Shown here one piece after another: positions 46,466-54,952 of a stretch of DNA of 62,481 bases; position 1 is the stretch's first letter, and every line of letters starts with the position of its first letter. Origin of the DNA: JBBDIK01 sp964640385 (GTDB lineage: Bacteria; Actinomycetota; UBA4738; JBBDHU01); assembly GCA_964640385.1 (NCBI GenBank), contig CAZXFL010000012.1, positions 1 to 62,481 of the forward strand. Reading direction: 5' to 3'. The position numbers were made by a program, and so were the translations under genes. The notes under the pieces were generated by a model. The model did not search any database. It saw nothing but the letters and a program-made list of their open reading frames with translations, and had not been told where the DNA came from.

Positions 46466-47310
46466 GCGAGCCGATGTTCAACGAAGAGCAGGTGGTCCGC
46501 TACGCGCGGCACATCATCCTGCCCGGCATCGGCGGGGCGGGGCAGCGCAAGCTCCTGGACGCCAAGGTGCTGTGCATCGGCGCGGGCGGCCTCGGCTCAC
46601 CGATCGCGATGTACCTGGCTGCGGCCGGCATCGGAACCCTCGGCATCCTCGACTTCGACAAGGTGGACCTGACGAACCTGCAGCGCCAGATCGCGCACGG
46701 GACCGAGGACGTCGGGGCATCCAAAGTGGAGTCGGCCGCCCAGACCGTCGCGTCGCTGAACCCCGGCGTCGAGGTCGTGAAGTACGACACGATCCTGACC
46801 TCCGCGAACGCTGCGGGCATCATCGAGCCGTGGGACATCGTGATCGACGGCACCGACAACTTCCCCGTGCGCTACCTGGTGAACGACACGACGCAGTGGC
46901 TCGGGAAGCCGCTCGTGTACGGGTCGATCTACCAGTGGGAAGGGCAGAACACGGTGTTCTTGCCCGGCCAAGAGGCGCCCTGCTACCGCTGCCTCTACCC
47001 GGAGCCGCCGCCACCCGGTACGGTGCCCTCGTGCGCCGAGGGCGGCGTGTTCGGCGTGCTCCCTGGCATCGTCGGCTGCATCCAGGCGACCGAGGCCATC
47101 AAGCTGATCCTCGGCGAGGGCGACCCGCTCGTCGGGCGACTCCTGATCTTCGATGCCATGGGGATGGACTTCACGACGGTGAAGGTGAAGTGGGATCCGG
47201 AGTGCCCGGTGTGCGGGAAGAACCCGACGATCACCGAGCCGATCGACTACGACCAGTTCTGCGGCATCGTGACGCCTGCCGTCCAGCAGGCGGCCGAGGC
47301 CGCTTCCTAG
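46462..47310 (+). CDS. ThiF/MoeB-type adenylyltransferase for the sulfur-carrier protein
   Basis: Activates the C-terminal glycine of a ThiS/CysO-type carrier with ATP. The 282-residue protein has the nucleotide-binding GAGGLGSPIAMYLAAAG near residue 40, the catalytic arginine region LTNLQRQIAHGTEDVG, and a zinc site of two C-x2-C pairs (CYRC, CPVC). It lacks the C-terminal rhodanese domain of M. tuberculosis MoeZ, so sulfur must be delivered in trans. It lies between mec and cysO, 12 bases before the latter. Confidence 0.9.
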   Translation: MSEPMFNEEQVVRYARHIILPGIGGAGQRKLLDAKVLCIGAGGLGSPIAMYLAAAGIGTLGILDFDKVDLTNLQRQIAHGTEDVGASKVESAAQTVASLNPGVEVVKYDTILTSANAAGIIEPWDIVIDGTDNFPVRYLVNDTTQWLGKPLVYGSIYQWEGQNTVFLPGQEAPCYRCLYPEPPPPGTVPSCAEGGVFGVLPGIVGCIQATEAIKLILGEGDPLVGRLLIFDAMGMDFTTVKVKWDPECPVCGKNPTITEPIDYDQFCGIVTPAVQQAAEAAS

Positions 47311-47322
47311 GGAGGACAGTAG

Positions 47323-47604
47323 ATGGCCGTGCAGGTGAAGGTTCCGACGATCATGCGCAAGCACGTGGGCGGCGAGGCGAAGGTCGAGGGCGACGGGGCC
47401 ACCCTCTCGGCGCTCCTCGACGACCTGGAGTCCAAGTACCCCGGGATCACGAAGAACATCCGTTCCGAGGACGGAGGCCTGCACCGCTTCATCAACATCT
47501 ACGTCAATGACGAGGACGTGCGGTACCTGGGGTCGCTGGACGCAACCCTTTCCGACGGCGACACCGTCTCGATCCTCCCGGCCGTCGCCGGCGGTGCCGC
47601 CTGA
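47323..47604 (+). CDS. cysO: Ubiquitin-like sulfur-carrier protein (CysO/MoaD/ThiS)
   Basis: A 93-residue beta-grasp carrier. It begins AVQVKVPTIMRKHVGGEAKV and closes VSILPAVAGGAA. The family normally ends in an exposed GG; here two alanines follow, so the thiocarboxylate can form only after they are removed, presumably by the Mec-type protease two genes upstream. GGGAGGAC precedes the ATG at good spacing. The TGA stop is followed in the same frame by a multicopper oxidase fragment, and the extra AA may come from that junction. Confidence 0.9.
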   Translation: MAVQVKVPTIMRKHVGGEAKVEGDGATLSALLDDLESKYPGITKNIRSEDGGLHRFINIYVNDEDVRYLGSLDATLSDGDTVSILPAVAGGAA

Positions 47605-48147
47605 GTCCAGGGGGGCGAGGCCGGGACGTACGCGCTGCGCACCATCGAGTACGACCAGGGCTCGATGCCGATGCCGAACGTGAAGATGGCAACGGTGGAG
47701 GTCTCCGGAGAGGCCATGACGACCAAGCCGATCCCCGAGTCGGTGGGGTCGTTCATCAACCTCGCGCGCGCGGATATCGCCAAGCACCGGACCGAGGTGT
47801 TCTCGTTCGCGCCCGGCAAGGTCTTCAAACCGCAGATCAACGGGAAGTCCTTCGACCCGAACGTGGTCAACGTCCATTCACAACTCGGAACGGTCGAGGA
47901 GTGGACGCTGAAGAACACCACGGGCGAAGAGCATCCGTTCCACATCCACGTGAACGACTTCCAGGTCATGAGCGTGAACGGCAAGCCGTACAACGCCGCG
48001 GGCTACCAGGACACCGTCCTCATCCCGGCCGGCGGCGAGGTCGTGATCAGGGTCCCGTTCGACGACTACGCCGGTATGTTCGTGTTCCACTGCCACATCC
48101 TCGGGCACGAGGACTCCGGGATGATGGCGGTCATCGAGGTCGACTAG
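47605..48147 (+). pseudogene. Multicopper oxidase remnant, C-terminal cupredoxin domain only
   Basis: About 180 codons that match the last domain of a three-domain multicopper oxidase. Copper ligands are intact: HPFHIHVNDF and FHCHILGHEDSGMM (H-C-H-x3-H-x4-M). The first two domains are missing. Likeness to the family (VQGGEAGTYALRTIEYDQGS) runs back to the first codon after the cysO stop, well before the first possible start, an ATG at 47665 with no ribosome binding site. The fragment is in frame with cysO. It breaks the cysO-cysM neighbourhood known from M. tuberculosis. A decayed insertion or deletion product is most likely; a short expressed 160-residue cupredoxin cannot be excluded. Confidence 0.72.
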
Positions 48148-48193
48148 CCGACGGCCGCCACGGAGCCGTCGCCTCCTCTGCGATAATCCCTCC

Positions 48194-49132
48194 GTGCGTT
48201 CGGACGACATCTTCGCCGCCATCGGGAACACGCCGCTCGTCGGGCTGCCCAAGCTGGCCCCCAAGCCGGGCGTGCGCCTGTGGGCCAAGCTCGAGGGCAA
48301 CAACCCCACCGGTTCGGTGAAGGACCGCATCGCTCTCAAGATGATCGAGGTGGCCGAGGCCTCCGGCGAGCTCACCCCCGAAAAGACCCTGCTGGAGGCG
48401 ACCTCAGGGAACACCGGGATCGCCATGGCGATGATCGCCCGAAGGAAGGGCTACGGCCTGACGGTCGTGCTGCCGAAGAACGCCAGCGAGGAGCGTCTCA
48501 AGCTCCTCGAGCTCTTCGGCGCCGAGATCGTTTTCTCGGACGCCGACAAGGGGACGAACGGCTCCATCGAGGTCGCCCGTGCGATGGCTGCTGCCGAGGA
48601 CGTCTACTACATGCCCTTCCAGTACGGGAACCCGGCGAACGTCCAAGCCCACTACGAGGGCACCGGCGAGGAGATCGTCCGGGACCTCCCTGAGGTGACG
48701 CATTTCATCGCCGGCCTCGGGACGGGCGGGACGCTCACCGGCACGGGACGGCGCCTCCACGACCACAACCCCGACGTGAAGGTGATCGCCGCCGAGCCGG
48801 AGCTGGGCGATCTGGTCTACGGGCTGCGTTCGATGGAGGAGGGGTTCGTTCCGCCGATCTTCGATGAGTCCGTGCTCGAACGGAAGTTCCTCGTGAACTC
48901 TGCGGATGCGTTGCGCGTGACCCGCGAGCTGACGGCCGTCGAAGGCATCTTCGCCGGTATCTCCTCCGGAGCCGTGGTCCACGTCGCGCAGCGGATCGGC
49001 TCTCAGCTCGAGGGCGAGGCCGACATCGTCTGCCTGCTGGCCGACGGTGGCTGGAAGTACCTCTCGACCGACGCCTGGGCATCCGACGAGGGGCGGGCGG
49101 AAGAGGGCGTGTCCGAATCGCTCTGGTGGTAG
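48194..49132 (+). CDS. cysM: Cysteine synthase CysM (CysO-thiocarboxylate dependent type)
   Basis: PLP enzyme that makes cysteine, in M. tuberculosis from O-phosphoserine and CysO-thiocarboxylate. The 312-residue protein has GNTPLVGLPKL, the PLP lysine in NPTGSVKDRIALKM, the phosphate-binding TSGNTGIAMAM and GLGTGGTLTGTGRRL. The end ESLWW resembles the flexible C-terminus that closes the active site in the mycobacterial enzyme. The GTG start has a GATAAT six bases upstream and no Shine-Dalgarno, suggesting a leaderless transcript separate from the cysO operon. Confidence 0.9.
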   Translation: MRSDDIFAAIGNTPLVGLPKLAPKPGVRLWAKLEGNNPTGSVKDRIALKMIEVAEASGELTPEKTLLEATSGNTGIAMAMIARRKGYGLTVVLPKNASEERLKLLELFGAEIVFSDADKGTNGSIEVARAMAAAEDVYYMPFQYGNPANVQAHYEGTGEEIVRDLPEVTHFIAGLGTGGTLTGTGRRLHDHNPDVKVIAAEPELGDLVYGLRSMEEGFVPPIFDESVLERKFLVNSADALRVTRELTAVEGIFAGISSGAVVHVAQRIGSQLEGEADIVCLLADGGWKYLSTDAWASDEGRAEEGVSESLWW

Positions 49133-49135
49133 TTC

Positions 49136-49954
49136 ATGGGCGATGACCGGCCCATCGGCATCTTCGACTCCGGCGTCGGCGGCCTGACCGTTGTCGGCGC
49201 GGTCGTCGAGCGGTGCCCGGACGAATCACTTCTGTACCTCGGCGATCGGGCCCGGTATCCCTACGGGCCCCGGCCCATCGAGGAGATCCGTGGGTTCGCC
49301 GTCGAGATCGCGCGGGAACTCGTGTCGCGTGACGTGAAGCTGCTCGTGGTCGCCTGCAACTCGGTCGAGGTGGCGGCGATCCAGGACGTGGCCGATGCGA
49401 GCGGCACGCCGGTAGTGGGGGTCATCGATCCGGGGGTACGCGCGGCCATCGCCCGGACGCGGACGGGCAAGATCGGACTTATCGGCACGGAGGCGACCGT
49501 GGCCAGTGGCGCGTACGAGCGTGCGCTGGCCCGGGCCGACGGCGGCACCGAACTCCTGGCGATCGCGTGTCCTGGGGTCGTTGAACACGTCGAGCGGGGC
49601 GACACGTCGAGCCCCGAACTCCGCGATCTGCTCGGCGCCTATCTAGCGCCGCTGCGGGCGGCGAACGTCGACGCCGTGATCCTCGGATGCACGCACTACC
49701 CGTTGGTTGCCGATCTGATCGCCTCGCACGTGGGCCCGGATACGGTCCTGGTCTCGTCCGCGGACTCGACCGCAGACGATGTCGCCGCCGCCCTGGACCG
49801 CTTCTCGTTGCGCACCGGCGCAGGCGGGGCATCGCCCCGTCGTGAGTTCCTCTGCACGGGCGATCCCGAGGAGTTCCGGTCTCTCGCGCGCCACTTCCTC
49901 GGCGAGGACGTCGGGGCCGTCCGGCCCGTCGCGTTGGCGCCGGTGGAGGCCTGA
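49136..49954 (+). CDS. murI: Glutamate racemase
   Basis: Supplies D-glutamate for peptidoglycan. The 272-residue protein has IFDSGVGGLTVV at the N-terminus and the two catalytic cysteines in VACNSVEVAA (near residue 75) and LGCTHYPLV (near 185). It begins three bases after the cysM stop. The order murI, metallo-beta-lactamase-fold gene, rph, rdgB that follows is the one known from M. tuberculosis. Confidence 0.94.
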   Translation: MGDDRPIGIFDSGVGGLTVVGAVVERCPDESLLYLGDRARYPYGPRPIEEIRGFAVEIARELVSRDVKLLVVACNSVEVAAIQDVADASGTPVVGVIDPGVRAAIARTRTGKIGLIGTEATVASGAYERALARADGGTELLAIACPGVVEHVERGDTSSPELRDLLGAYLAPLRAANVDAVILGCTHYPLVADLIASHVGPDTVLVSSADSTADDVAAALDRFSLRTGAGGASPRREFLCTGDPEEFRSLARHFLGEDVGAVRPVALAPVEA

Positions 49955-49955
49955 C

Positions 49956-50702
49956 GTGCGGCTGACGGTCCTCGGATGCAGCGCGTGGCCGGGCCCCGGT
50001 GGTGCCGCCAGTGGCTACCTCGTACAGCAAGATGGGTTCAACCTGCTGGTCGATTGCGGCAACGGAACACTCGCCAAGCTCCAGGAGCGCATCGAGATCA
50101 GGGACATCGGCGCGGTGCTCGTCACCCATGCGCATCCGGACCATTACGCGGATCTGTACTCGCTGTGGGTCGCGGTGGCGTTCGGCGAACAGGCCGCCAG
50201 AGGGATCCCTCTGTACGCGCCACCGGGGTTCATGGATATCGTGACGTCGGTCTCCGACGAGGGGTCGTCCACGTACATCCACGAGACGTTCTCGTTCAAC
50301 CCCGTCCACCCCGGCGACGTCCGGGAGGTGGGCCCCGTGACCGTCACTGCGTTCGGCATGAACCATCCACGTGGGGCGGTGGGCTACCGGCTGGAGGCGA
50401 GCGGTGCGGTCATCGCGTACACGGGTGACACGGGTCCGACCGATCAGGTCACCGAGCTGGCCCGGGGCGCCGGCGCGTTCCTTTGCGAAGCCACCTTCCA
50501 GGATGAGCCTCCGGAGGACTATCCGTTCCACCTATCGGGCGTGCAGGCGGGGGAGTATGCGGCGGCGGGAGGGGTAGAGCGCCTGGTGTTGACGCATCTG
50601 TGGCCCTCCAACGATGCTGCGGTCACCCGCGCGCAGGCCGAAGCGACCTTCGACGGAGAGATCGTGATGGCGGCGAGCGGCATGGAACTGGAGGTCGGAT
50701 GA
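49956..50702 (+). CDS. Metallo-beta-lactamase fold hydrolase (Rv1339-like, possible cyclic nucleotide phosphodiesterase)
   Basis: A 248-residue protein with THAHPDHYADL (H-x-H-x-D-H), a later GMNHPRGAVGY, YTGDTGPTD and VLTHLWPSND, the metal ligands of the RNase Z/phosphodiesterase branch. The homologue in M. tuberculosis, Rv1339, lies in the same place and is reported to act on cAMP, so that activity is likely. The GTG at 49956 starts one base after the murI stop; a longer reading inside murI is rejected. Its stop overlaps rph by four bases. Confidence 0.86.
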   Translation: MRLTVLGCSAWPGPGGAASGYLVQQDGFNLLVDCGNGTLAKLQERIEIRDIGAVLVTHAHPDHYADLYSLWVAVAFGEQAARGIPLYAPPGFMDIVTSVSDEGSSTYIHETFSFNPVHPGDVREVGPVTVTAFGMNHPRGAVGYRLEASGAVIAYTGDTGPTDQVTELARGAGAFLCEATFQDEPPEDYPFHLSGVQAGEYAAAGGVERLVLTHLWPSNDAAVTRAQAEATFDGEIVMAASGMELEVG

Positions 50703-51418
50703 CCAGATCGGATGGACGGGGCCCGAAGGATCTTCGGCCGGTGAAGGTCGAGCTCGGATACCAGCAGTGGGCCGAGGGATCCGTTCTGTTCGATATGGGC
50801 GATACCCGGGTCCTCGTTTCGGCGTCGGTCGACGAGCGGGTTCCACGCTGGATCCAGGGCAGTGGGAAGGGCTGGGTGACCGGCGAGTATTCGATGCTGC
50901 CGCGGGCCACCATGGAGCGGACCCGGCGCGAGGTCGGCAAGGGCCGTCCGTCGGGCCGGACCCAGGAGATCCAGCGGCTGATCGGACGTTCCCTTCGCGC
51001 CGTGACCGACCTGTCCAAGCTCGGCGAGCGGATGATCACGGTGGACTGCGACGTGCTGCAGGCCGACGGCGGCACCCGGACGGCATCGATCACGGCGGGC
51101 TACATCGCGCTGGGTCTGGCCGTCCGGGGCCTGCAAGAGGCCGGTGTCGTCAAGGCGCACCCCCTGCGCGATCACGTAGCCGCGGTCTCCTGCGGCGTCG
51201 TAGGTGGATCGGAACTCCTGGACCTCGCCTACGATGAGGACAAGGACGCCGAGGTCGACTTCAACGTCGTGATGACCGGCGGCGGGGCATTGGTCGAGGT
51301 CCAAGGGACGGCCGAGGGCGAGCCGTTCTCCCGCGACCAGCTCAACACGATGATCGGCTTCGCGGAAGAGGGGATCCGGCAGCTCGTCGACGTGCAGAAG
51401 CAGGCCCTCGGGCAGTGA
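50699..51418 (+). CDS. rph: Ribonuclease PH
   Basis: Phosphorolytic 3' exonuclease that trims tRNA ends. The 239-residue protein has RSDGRGPKDLRPVKVELGY at the N-terminus, MGDTRVLVSASVDERVPRWI, LGERMITVDCDVLQADGG and RDHVAAVSCGV. The ATG at 50699 overlaps the previous stop. Its stop overlaps the rdgB start by four bases. Confidence 0.95.
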   Translation: MTRSDGRGPKDLRPVKVELGYQQWAEGSVLFDMGDTRVLVSASVDERVPRWIQGSGKGWVTGEYSMLPRATMERTRREVGKGRPSGRTQEIQRLIGRSLRAVTDLSKLGERMITVDCDVLQADGGTRTASITAGYIALGLAVRGLQEAGVVKAHPLRDHVAAVSCGVVGGSELLDLAYDEDKDAEVDFNVVMTGGGALVEVQGTAEGEPFSRDQLNTMIGFAEEGIRQLVDVQKQALGQ

Positions 51419-52017
51419 ATCTCCCCGCGGAACTGGGGATCGCCTCGCACAATCCGGGCAAGATCCGGGAGATCCGGATGATCTGCGCGGACTGGCCGGT
51501 TCGGTGGATCACCGCTGACGAAGATCCGCGGGAGTGGCCCGACGTCGAGGAGACGGGCGCGACCTACCTCGACAACGCGCTGCTGAAGGGTCGCGCGGTC
51601 GCGCGGGCGCTCGGTCTCCCGGTAGTGGCCGACGACAGTGGGATAGAGGTCGATGCGCTGGGGGGTGCCCCCGGGCCCCGGTCGGCGCGGTACGCTGGTG
51701 AGTCCGCGACTGACGAGCAGAACTTGCATGCCCTGATCGCCGCCGTGCGAGGCGTTCCGAGGAACGGCCGCACGGCTCGCTACAGCTGCGTCGCGGCGCT
51801 GTGCTGGCCGGACGGACGTGAGCAGCACGTCGAGGGAACGGTGGAGGGGATCCTGATCACGAAGCCGCGGGGCGACGGCGGGTTCGGGTACGACCCCATC
51901 TTCATCCCGGAGGGCTGGGACGAGACGATGGCGGAGCTCTCGCCGGAGCAGAAGGATCGCATCAGCCATCGTGGCCGCGCCTTCCGAGCCCTGGTGGACC
52001 TGGTTCGCGAGGGTTGA
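51415..52017 (+). CDS. rdgB: Non-canonical purine NTP pyrophosphatase (RdgB/HAM1)
   Basis: Removes ITP, dITP and XTP from the pool. The 200-residue protein has the substrate loop IASHNPGKIREI (S where many have T), VVADDSGIEVDALGGAPGPRSARYAG, GDGGFGYDPIFIPEG and ISHRGRAFRAL. The GTG start is inside the rph stop (GTGA). It ends the murI-rph-rdgB operon, 79 bases before the histidine kinase. Confidence 0.95.
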   Translation: MNLPAELGIASHNPGKIREIRMICADWPVRWITADEDPREWPDVEETGATYLDNALLKGRAVARALGLPVVADDSGIEVDALGGAPGPRSARYAGESATDEQNLHALIAAVRGVPRNGRTARYSCVAALCWPDGREQHVEGTVEGILITKPRGDGGFGYDPIFIPEGWDETMAELSPEQKDRISHRGRAFRALVDLVREG

Positions 52018-52096
52018 CGCCGAAGCGGTACCCTTCACACGGCATGACAGTGGCTCGGTCCCCGTTGCAGCCCCACGCGCCGGCGAGGGTGCGCTG

Positions 52097-54952
52097 ATGC
52101 AAGATGAGGCGCTCCGACGGCGAGACCTGATCATCGACGCCGTCGGCTCGGCGGCGGAGCGGTTCCTGAAGGCCCCCGACTGGCATGAGGTGATCGACCA
52201 GGTCCTCCGGGAGGTCGGAGAGGCGACGGGCGCCAGCCGCCTTCATCTCTACATGACGGGGTACCTGGACGACGGTGAGATCACGTCGAGCCTCCGCTAC
52301 GAGTTCTCCGCCCCCGGCATCGAGCCGCAGATCACCAACCCCATCGAGCAGGATTTCCCGATGATCTCGGGAGGCTACACGCGCTGGGTGGACGTGCTGG
52401 GATCAGGCGACCTCATCCAAGGGCTCCGAGAGGAGATGCCGGAGAGCGAGCGGCGCGTCCTCGAGGAGGAGGGGATCCGCTCCGTCCTCGTGGTGCCGAT
52501 CTTCGTCGAGGACCACTGGTGGGGTTGGATCGGGTTCGACGAGTGCGAAACCGATCGTGAGTGGACCGCCGCCGAGACCGACGCGCTGCGAGCTGCCGCG
52601 GGGATCATCGGGGCGGCGATCCAACGTGAGCGGATGGAGCAACGCCACCATGAAGCCGAGGCCAAATACCAGGCGCTGGTCGAGCAGATCCCGGCGATCG
52701 TCTACATCTCCGCGGCCGACGCCGAGAACCGAACGCTGTACATCAGTCCACAGGTGAAGGACGTCCTTGGCCACGGGCCGGTCGACTGGCTCAAGAGGCC
52801 GGATCTCTGGGACGAGATGATCCATCCCGACGAACGCGAGCGTCTCCTGGCGGAGGTCGCGAGGACGAAACGTACCGGAGAGCCGTTCCGGGCTGAATAC
52901 CGGATGGTCACGCGCTGGGGCAAGGAGATCTGGATCCACGAGGAGGCGCACCTCGTCCTGGACGAACAGAGGACGCCCAAGTACTGGCAAGGCGTGATGA
53001 TCGATGTGACGCCGCAGAAGCAGGTCGCCGAGAAGTTGCACGAGGCCGAGACGAAGTACCAGGCGCTGATCGAGCAGGTCCCGGTCATCATCTACACGGA
53101 GGATCTGGGCGATGCCGTCGCCGTCTCCTACATGAGCCCCCGGGTGAAGGACGTGCTGGGGTTCGCCGCCGAGGAATTCATGGGCGGATCCGATAAGTGG
53201 ATGGAGCTGATCCATCCCGAGGACAAGGAGCGCGTGGCGGCGGAGGCTGAGCGTGCCCAGCGAGAGTCGGACACCTACCTGATCGAATACCGCATCTTCA
53301 CGAGGGACGGCCGCGAACGGTGGTTCTACGACGAGGCGGCGCTGACCCGCGGTGAGGACGGGGAGCCGGTGTGCTGGCAGGGTTTCATGATGGACATCAC
53401 GAGCCGCAAGGAGACCGAAGCGGCGCTGCGCGACGCGGAAGAACGGTTCCGGAACCTGGTCGAGCAGACCCCTGCGGTCACCTACATCGAGGCGGTGTCG
53501 GATGACGTCGGTGAGACGGTGTACATCAGTCCGCAGGTCGAGACCATCCTCGGATATCCGGCTGAGGAGTGGACCGCGAACCCGGTTAAGCGGCGCGAAC
53601 TGGTTCATCCCGACGACATCGACCACATGGTGGAGTCCTACCGGACGGGCGCCGAAGCGGGATCTCCGGTGCAGATGGAGTACCGCATGAAGGCCACGGA
53701 CGGCCGGTGGGTCTGGTTCCGGGACGAGTCGGCTCTCGTCTATGACCTCGATGGCAGGCCCCAATTCTGGCAGGGGGTGATGCATGACATCACGACGCAG
53801 AAGGAGACCGAGGACCGGATGGTCGAGGCCGAGGAGCGGTACCGGACCCTGATCGAGCAGATCCCGGCGGTCGCCTACATCGACGCCCTGCACGGCACCG
53901 GGGTCACGATCTACATCAGCCCCCAGGCCGAGGACCTGCTCGGGTACGGCGCGCAGGAATGGGTCGACGATCCGGATCTGTGGGAGCGGCTGATCCACCC
54001 GGACGACCTCGAGCGGGTCCTTGCGGAGGATGAGCGGATCGGGATCGATCAGCCGTTCGACATGGAGTACCGCATGATCCACAAGGATGGATATGAGGTC
54101 TGGATCCACGATCAGGCCCGGCTCGTACGGGCTGAAGATAGCCAGCCCAGGTACTGGCAGGGGGTCATGGTGGACATCACCCAGCGCCGCCGGGCCGACG
54201 TGTTGGAGGGCGAGCTGCGGTTGGAACGGGAAACGGCGCAGCGCCTGCGCGACCTGGACGACATGAAGAACACGTTCCTGACGGCCGTCTCGCACGACTT
54301 GCGGACCCCGCTGGCCGCGATCCTCGGTCTGTCGATCACCCTGGAGCGCGACGACCTGGGCCTCGTACAGCCGGACGGCCGCGACCTGACGCGCCGGATC
54401 TCCGACAACGCGCGCAAGCTCGACCGTCTGGTGACCGATCTGCTGGATCTCGACCGCCTCACGCGCGGGATCCTCGAACCGAAGCGGCACCCGACCGACG
54501 TGGGCGCGCTGGTCCGCAAGGTCGTCGATGACGCCGACTTCCTCGGAGACCATCCGGCGATCGTGGAAGCGGAATCCGTGGGCCTGTCCGTGGACGGTGC
54601 GAAGGTCGAGCGGATCGTCGAGAACCTGCTGGCGAACACGGCGCGCCACACGCCGGCCGGAACGCAGGTGTGGGTCAGGGTCGGTCCGCAGGAGGGTGGC
54701 GTGTTGATCACCATCGAGGATGCTGGGCCGGGCGTCCTGGACGAGCTGCGCGACTCTGTCTTCGAGCCGTTCCGTCAGGGGGAGGGCGACGAATCGCCGT
54801 CGCCATCACCGGGGGTCGGTATCGGACTCTCCCTGGTAGCCCGGTTCGCCGAGTTGCACGGGGGCCGCGCGTGGGTCGACGAGCGTGAAGGCGGCGGCGC
54901 CTCATTCCGCGTCTTCCTGCCACAGTCGGACGCTCCGACCACGTTCCGCTAG
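52097..54952 (+). CDS. Soluble sensor histidine kinase with GAF domain and four PAS domains
   Basis: A 951-residue kinase without transmembrane helices, so it senses an internal signal. It holds a GAF-like domain at about 10-180, then four PAS domains with PAC ends starting near residues 188, 315, 446 and 576, each with a variant of YQALIEQVPVIIY, YISPQVKDVLG and W-Q-G-V-M-x-D-I-T. The HisKA box AVSHDLRTPLAAIL has the phosphoacceptor at about H733, and a HATPase domain with ENLLANTARHTPAG and EDAGPGVLDEL follows. The start at 52097 has GAGGG seven bases upstream. No partner regulator is adjacent. Its stop shares CTAG with the convergent gene. Confidence 0.9.
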   Translation: MQDEALRRRDLIIDAVGSAAERFLKAPDWHEVIDQVLREVGEATGASRLHLYMTGYLDDGEITSSLRYEFSAPGIEPQITNPIEQDFPMISGGYTRWVDVLGSGDLIQGLREEMPESERRVLEEEGIRSVLVVPIFVEDHWWGWIGFDECETDREWTAAETDALRAAAGIIGAAIQRERMEQRHHEAEAKYQALVEQIPAIVYISAADAENRTLYISPQVKDVLGHGPVDWLKRPDLWDEMIHPDERERLLAEVARTKRTGEPFRAEYRMVTRWGKEIWIHEEAHLVLDEQRTPKYWQGVMIDVTPQKQVAEKLHEAETKYQALIEQVPVIIYTEDLGDAVAVSYMSPRVKDVLGFAAEEFMGGSDKWMELIHPEDKERVAAEAERAQRESDTYLIEYRIFTRDGRERWFYDEAALTRGEDGEPVCWQGFMMDITSRKETEAALRDAEERFRNLVEQTPAVTYIEAVSDDVGETVYISPQVETILGYPAEEWTANPVKRRELVHPDDIDHMVESYRTGAEAGSPVQMEYRMKATDGRWVWFRDESALVYDLDGRPQFWQGVMHDITTQKETEDRMVEAEERYRTLIEQIPAVAYIDALHGTGVTIYISPQAEDLLGYGAQEWVDDPDLWERLIHPDDLERVLAEDERIGIDQPFDMEYRMIHKDGYEVWIHDQARLVRAEDSQPRYWQGVMVDITQRRRADVLEGELRLERETAQRLRDLDDMKNTFLTAVSHDLRTPLAAILGLSITLERDDLGLVQPDGRDLTRRISDNARKLDRLVTDLLDLDRLTRGILEPKRHPTDVGALVRKVVDDADFLGDHPAIVEAESVGLSVDGAKVERIVENLLANTARHTPAGTQVWVRVGPQEGGVLITIEDAGPGVLDELRDSVFEPFRQGEGDESPSPSPGVGIGLSLVARFAELHGGRAWVDEREGGGASFRVFLPQSDAPTTFR

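Noticed and set aside
47602..47627. Selenocysteine recoding of the cysO TGA, since selD is near and a small hairpin (GTCC...GGC GAG GCC...GGAC) follows
   Set aside because: No selA, selB or selC is seen, the hairpin is too short and too close to the TGA for a convincing bacterial SECIS, and ending at GGAA is sensible for the carrier protein.
46597..47877. A 426-codon minus-strand frame opposite moeB and cysO
   Set aside because: Antisense shadow with H/R/V/D-rich composition and no recognisable domain; it crosses gene boundaries on the coding strand.
52403..54649. A minus-strand open frame of about 750 codons opposite the PAS kinase
   Set aside because: Antisense of the repeated PAS region; its apparent internal repeats only reflect the sense-strand repeats.
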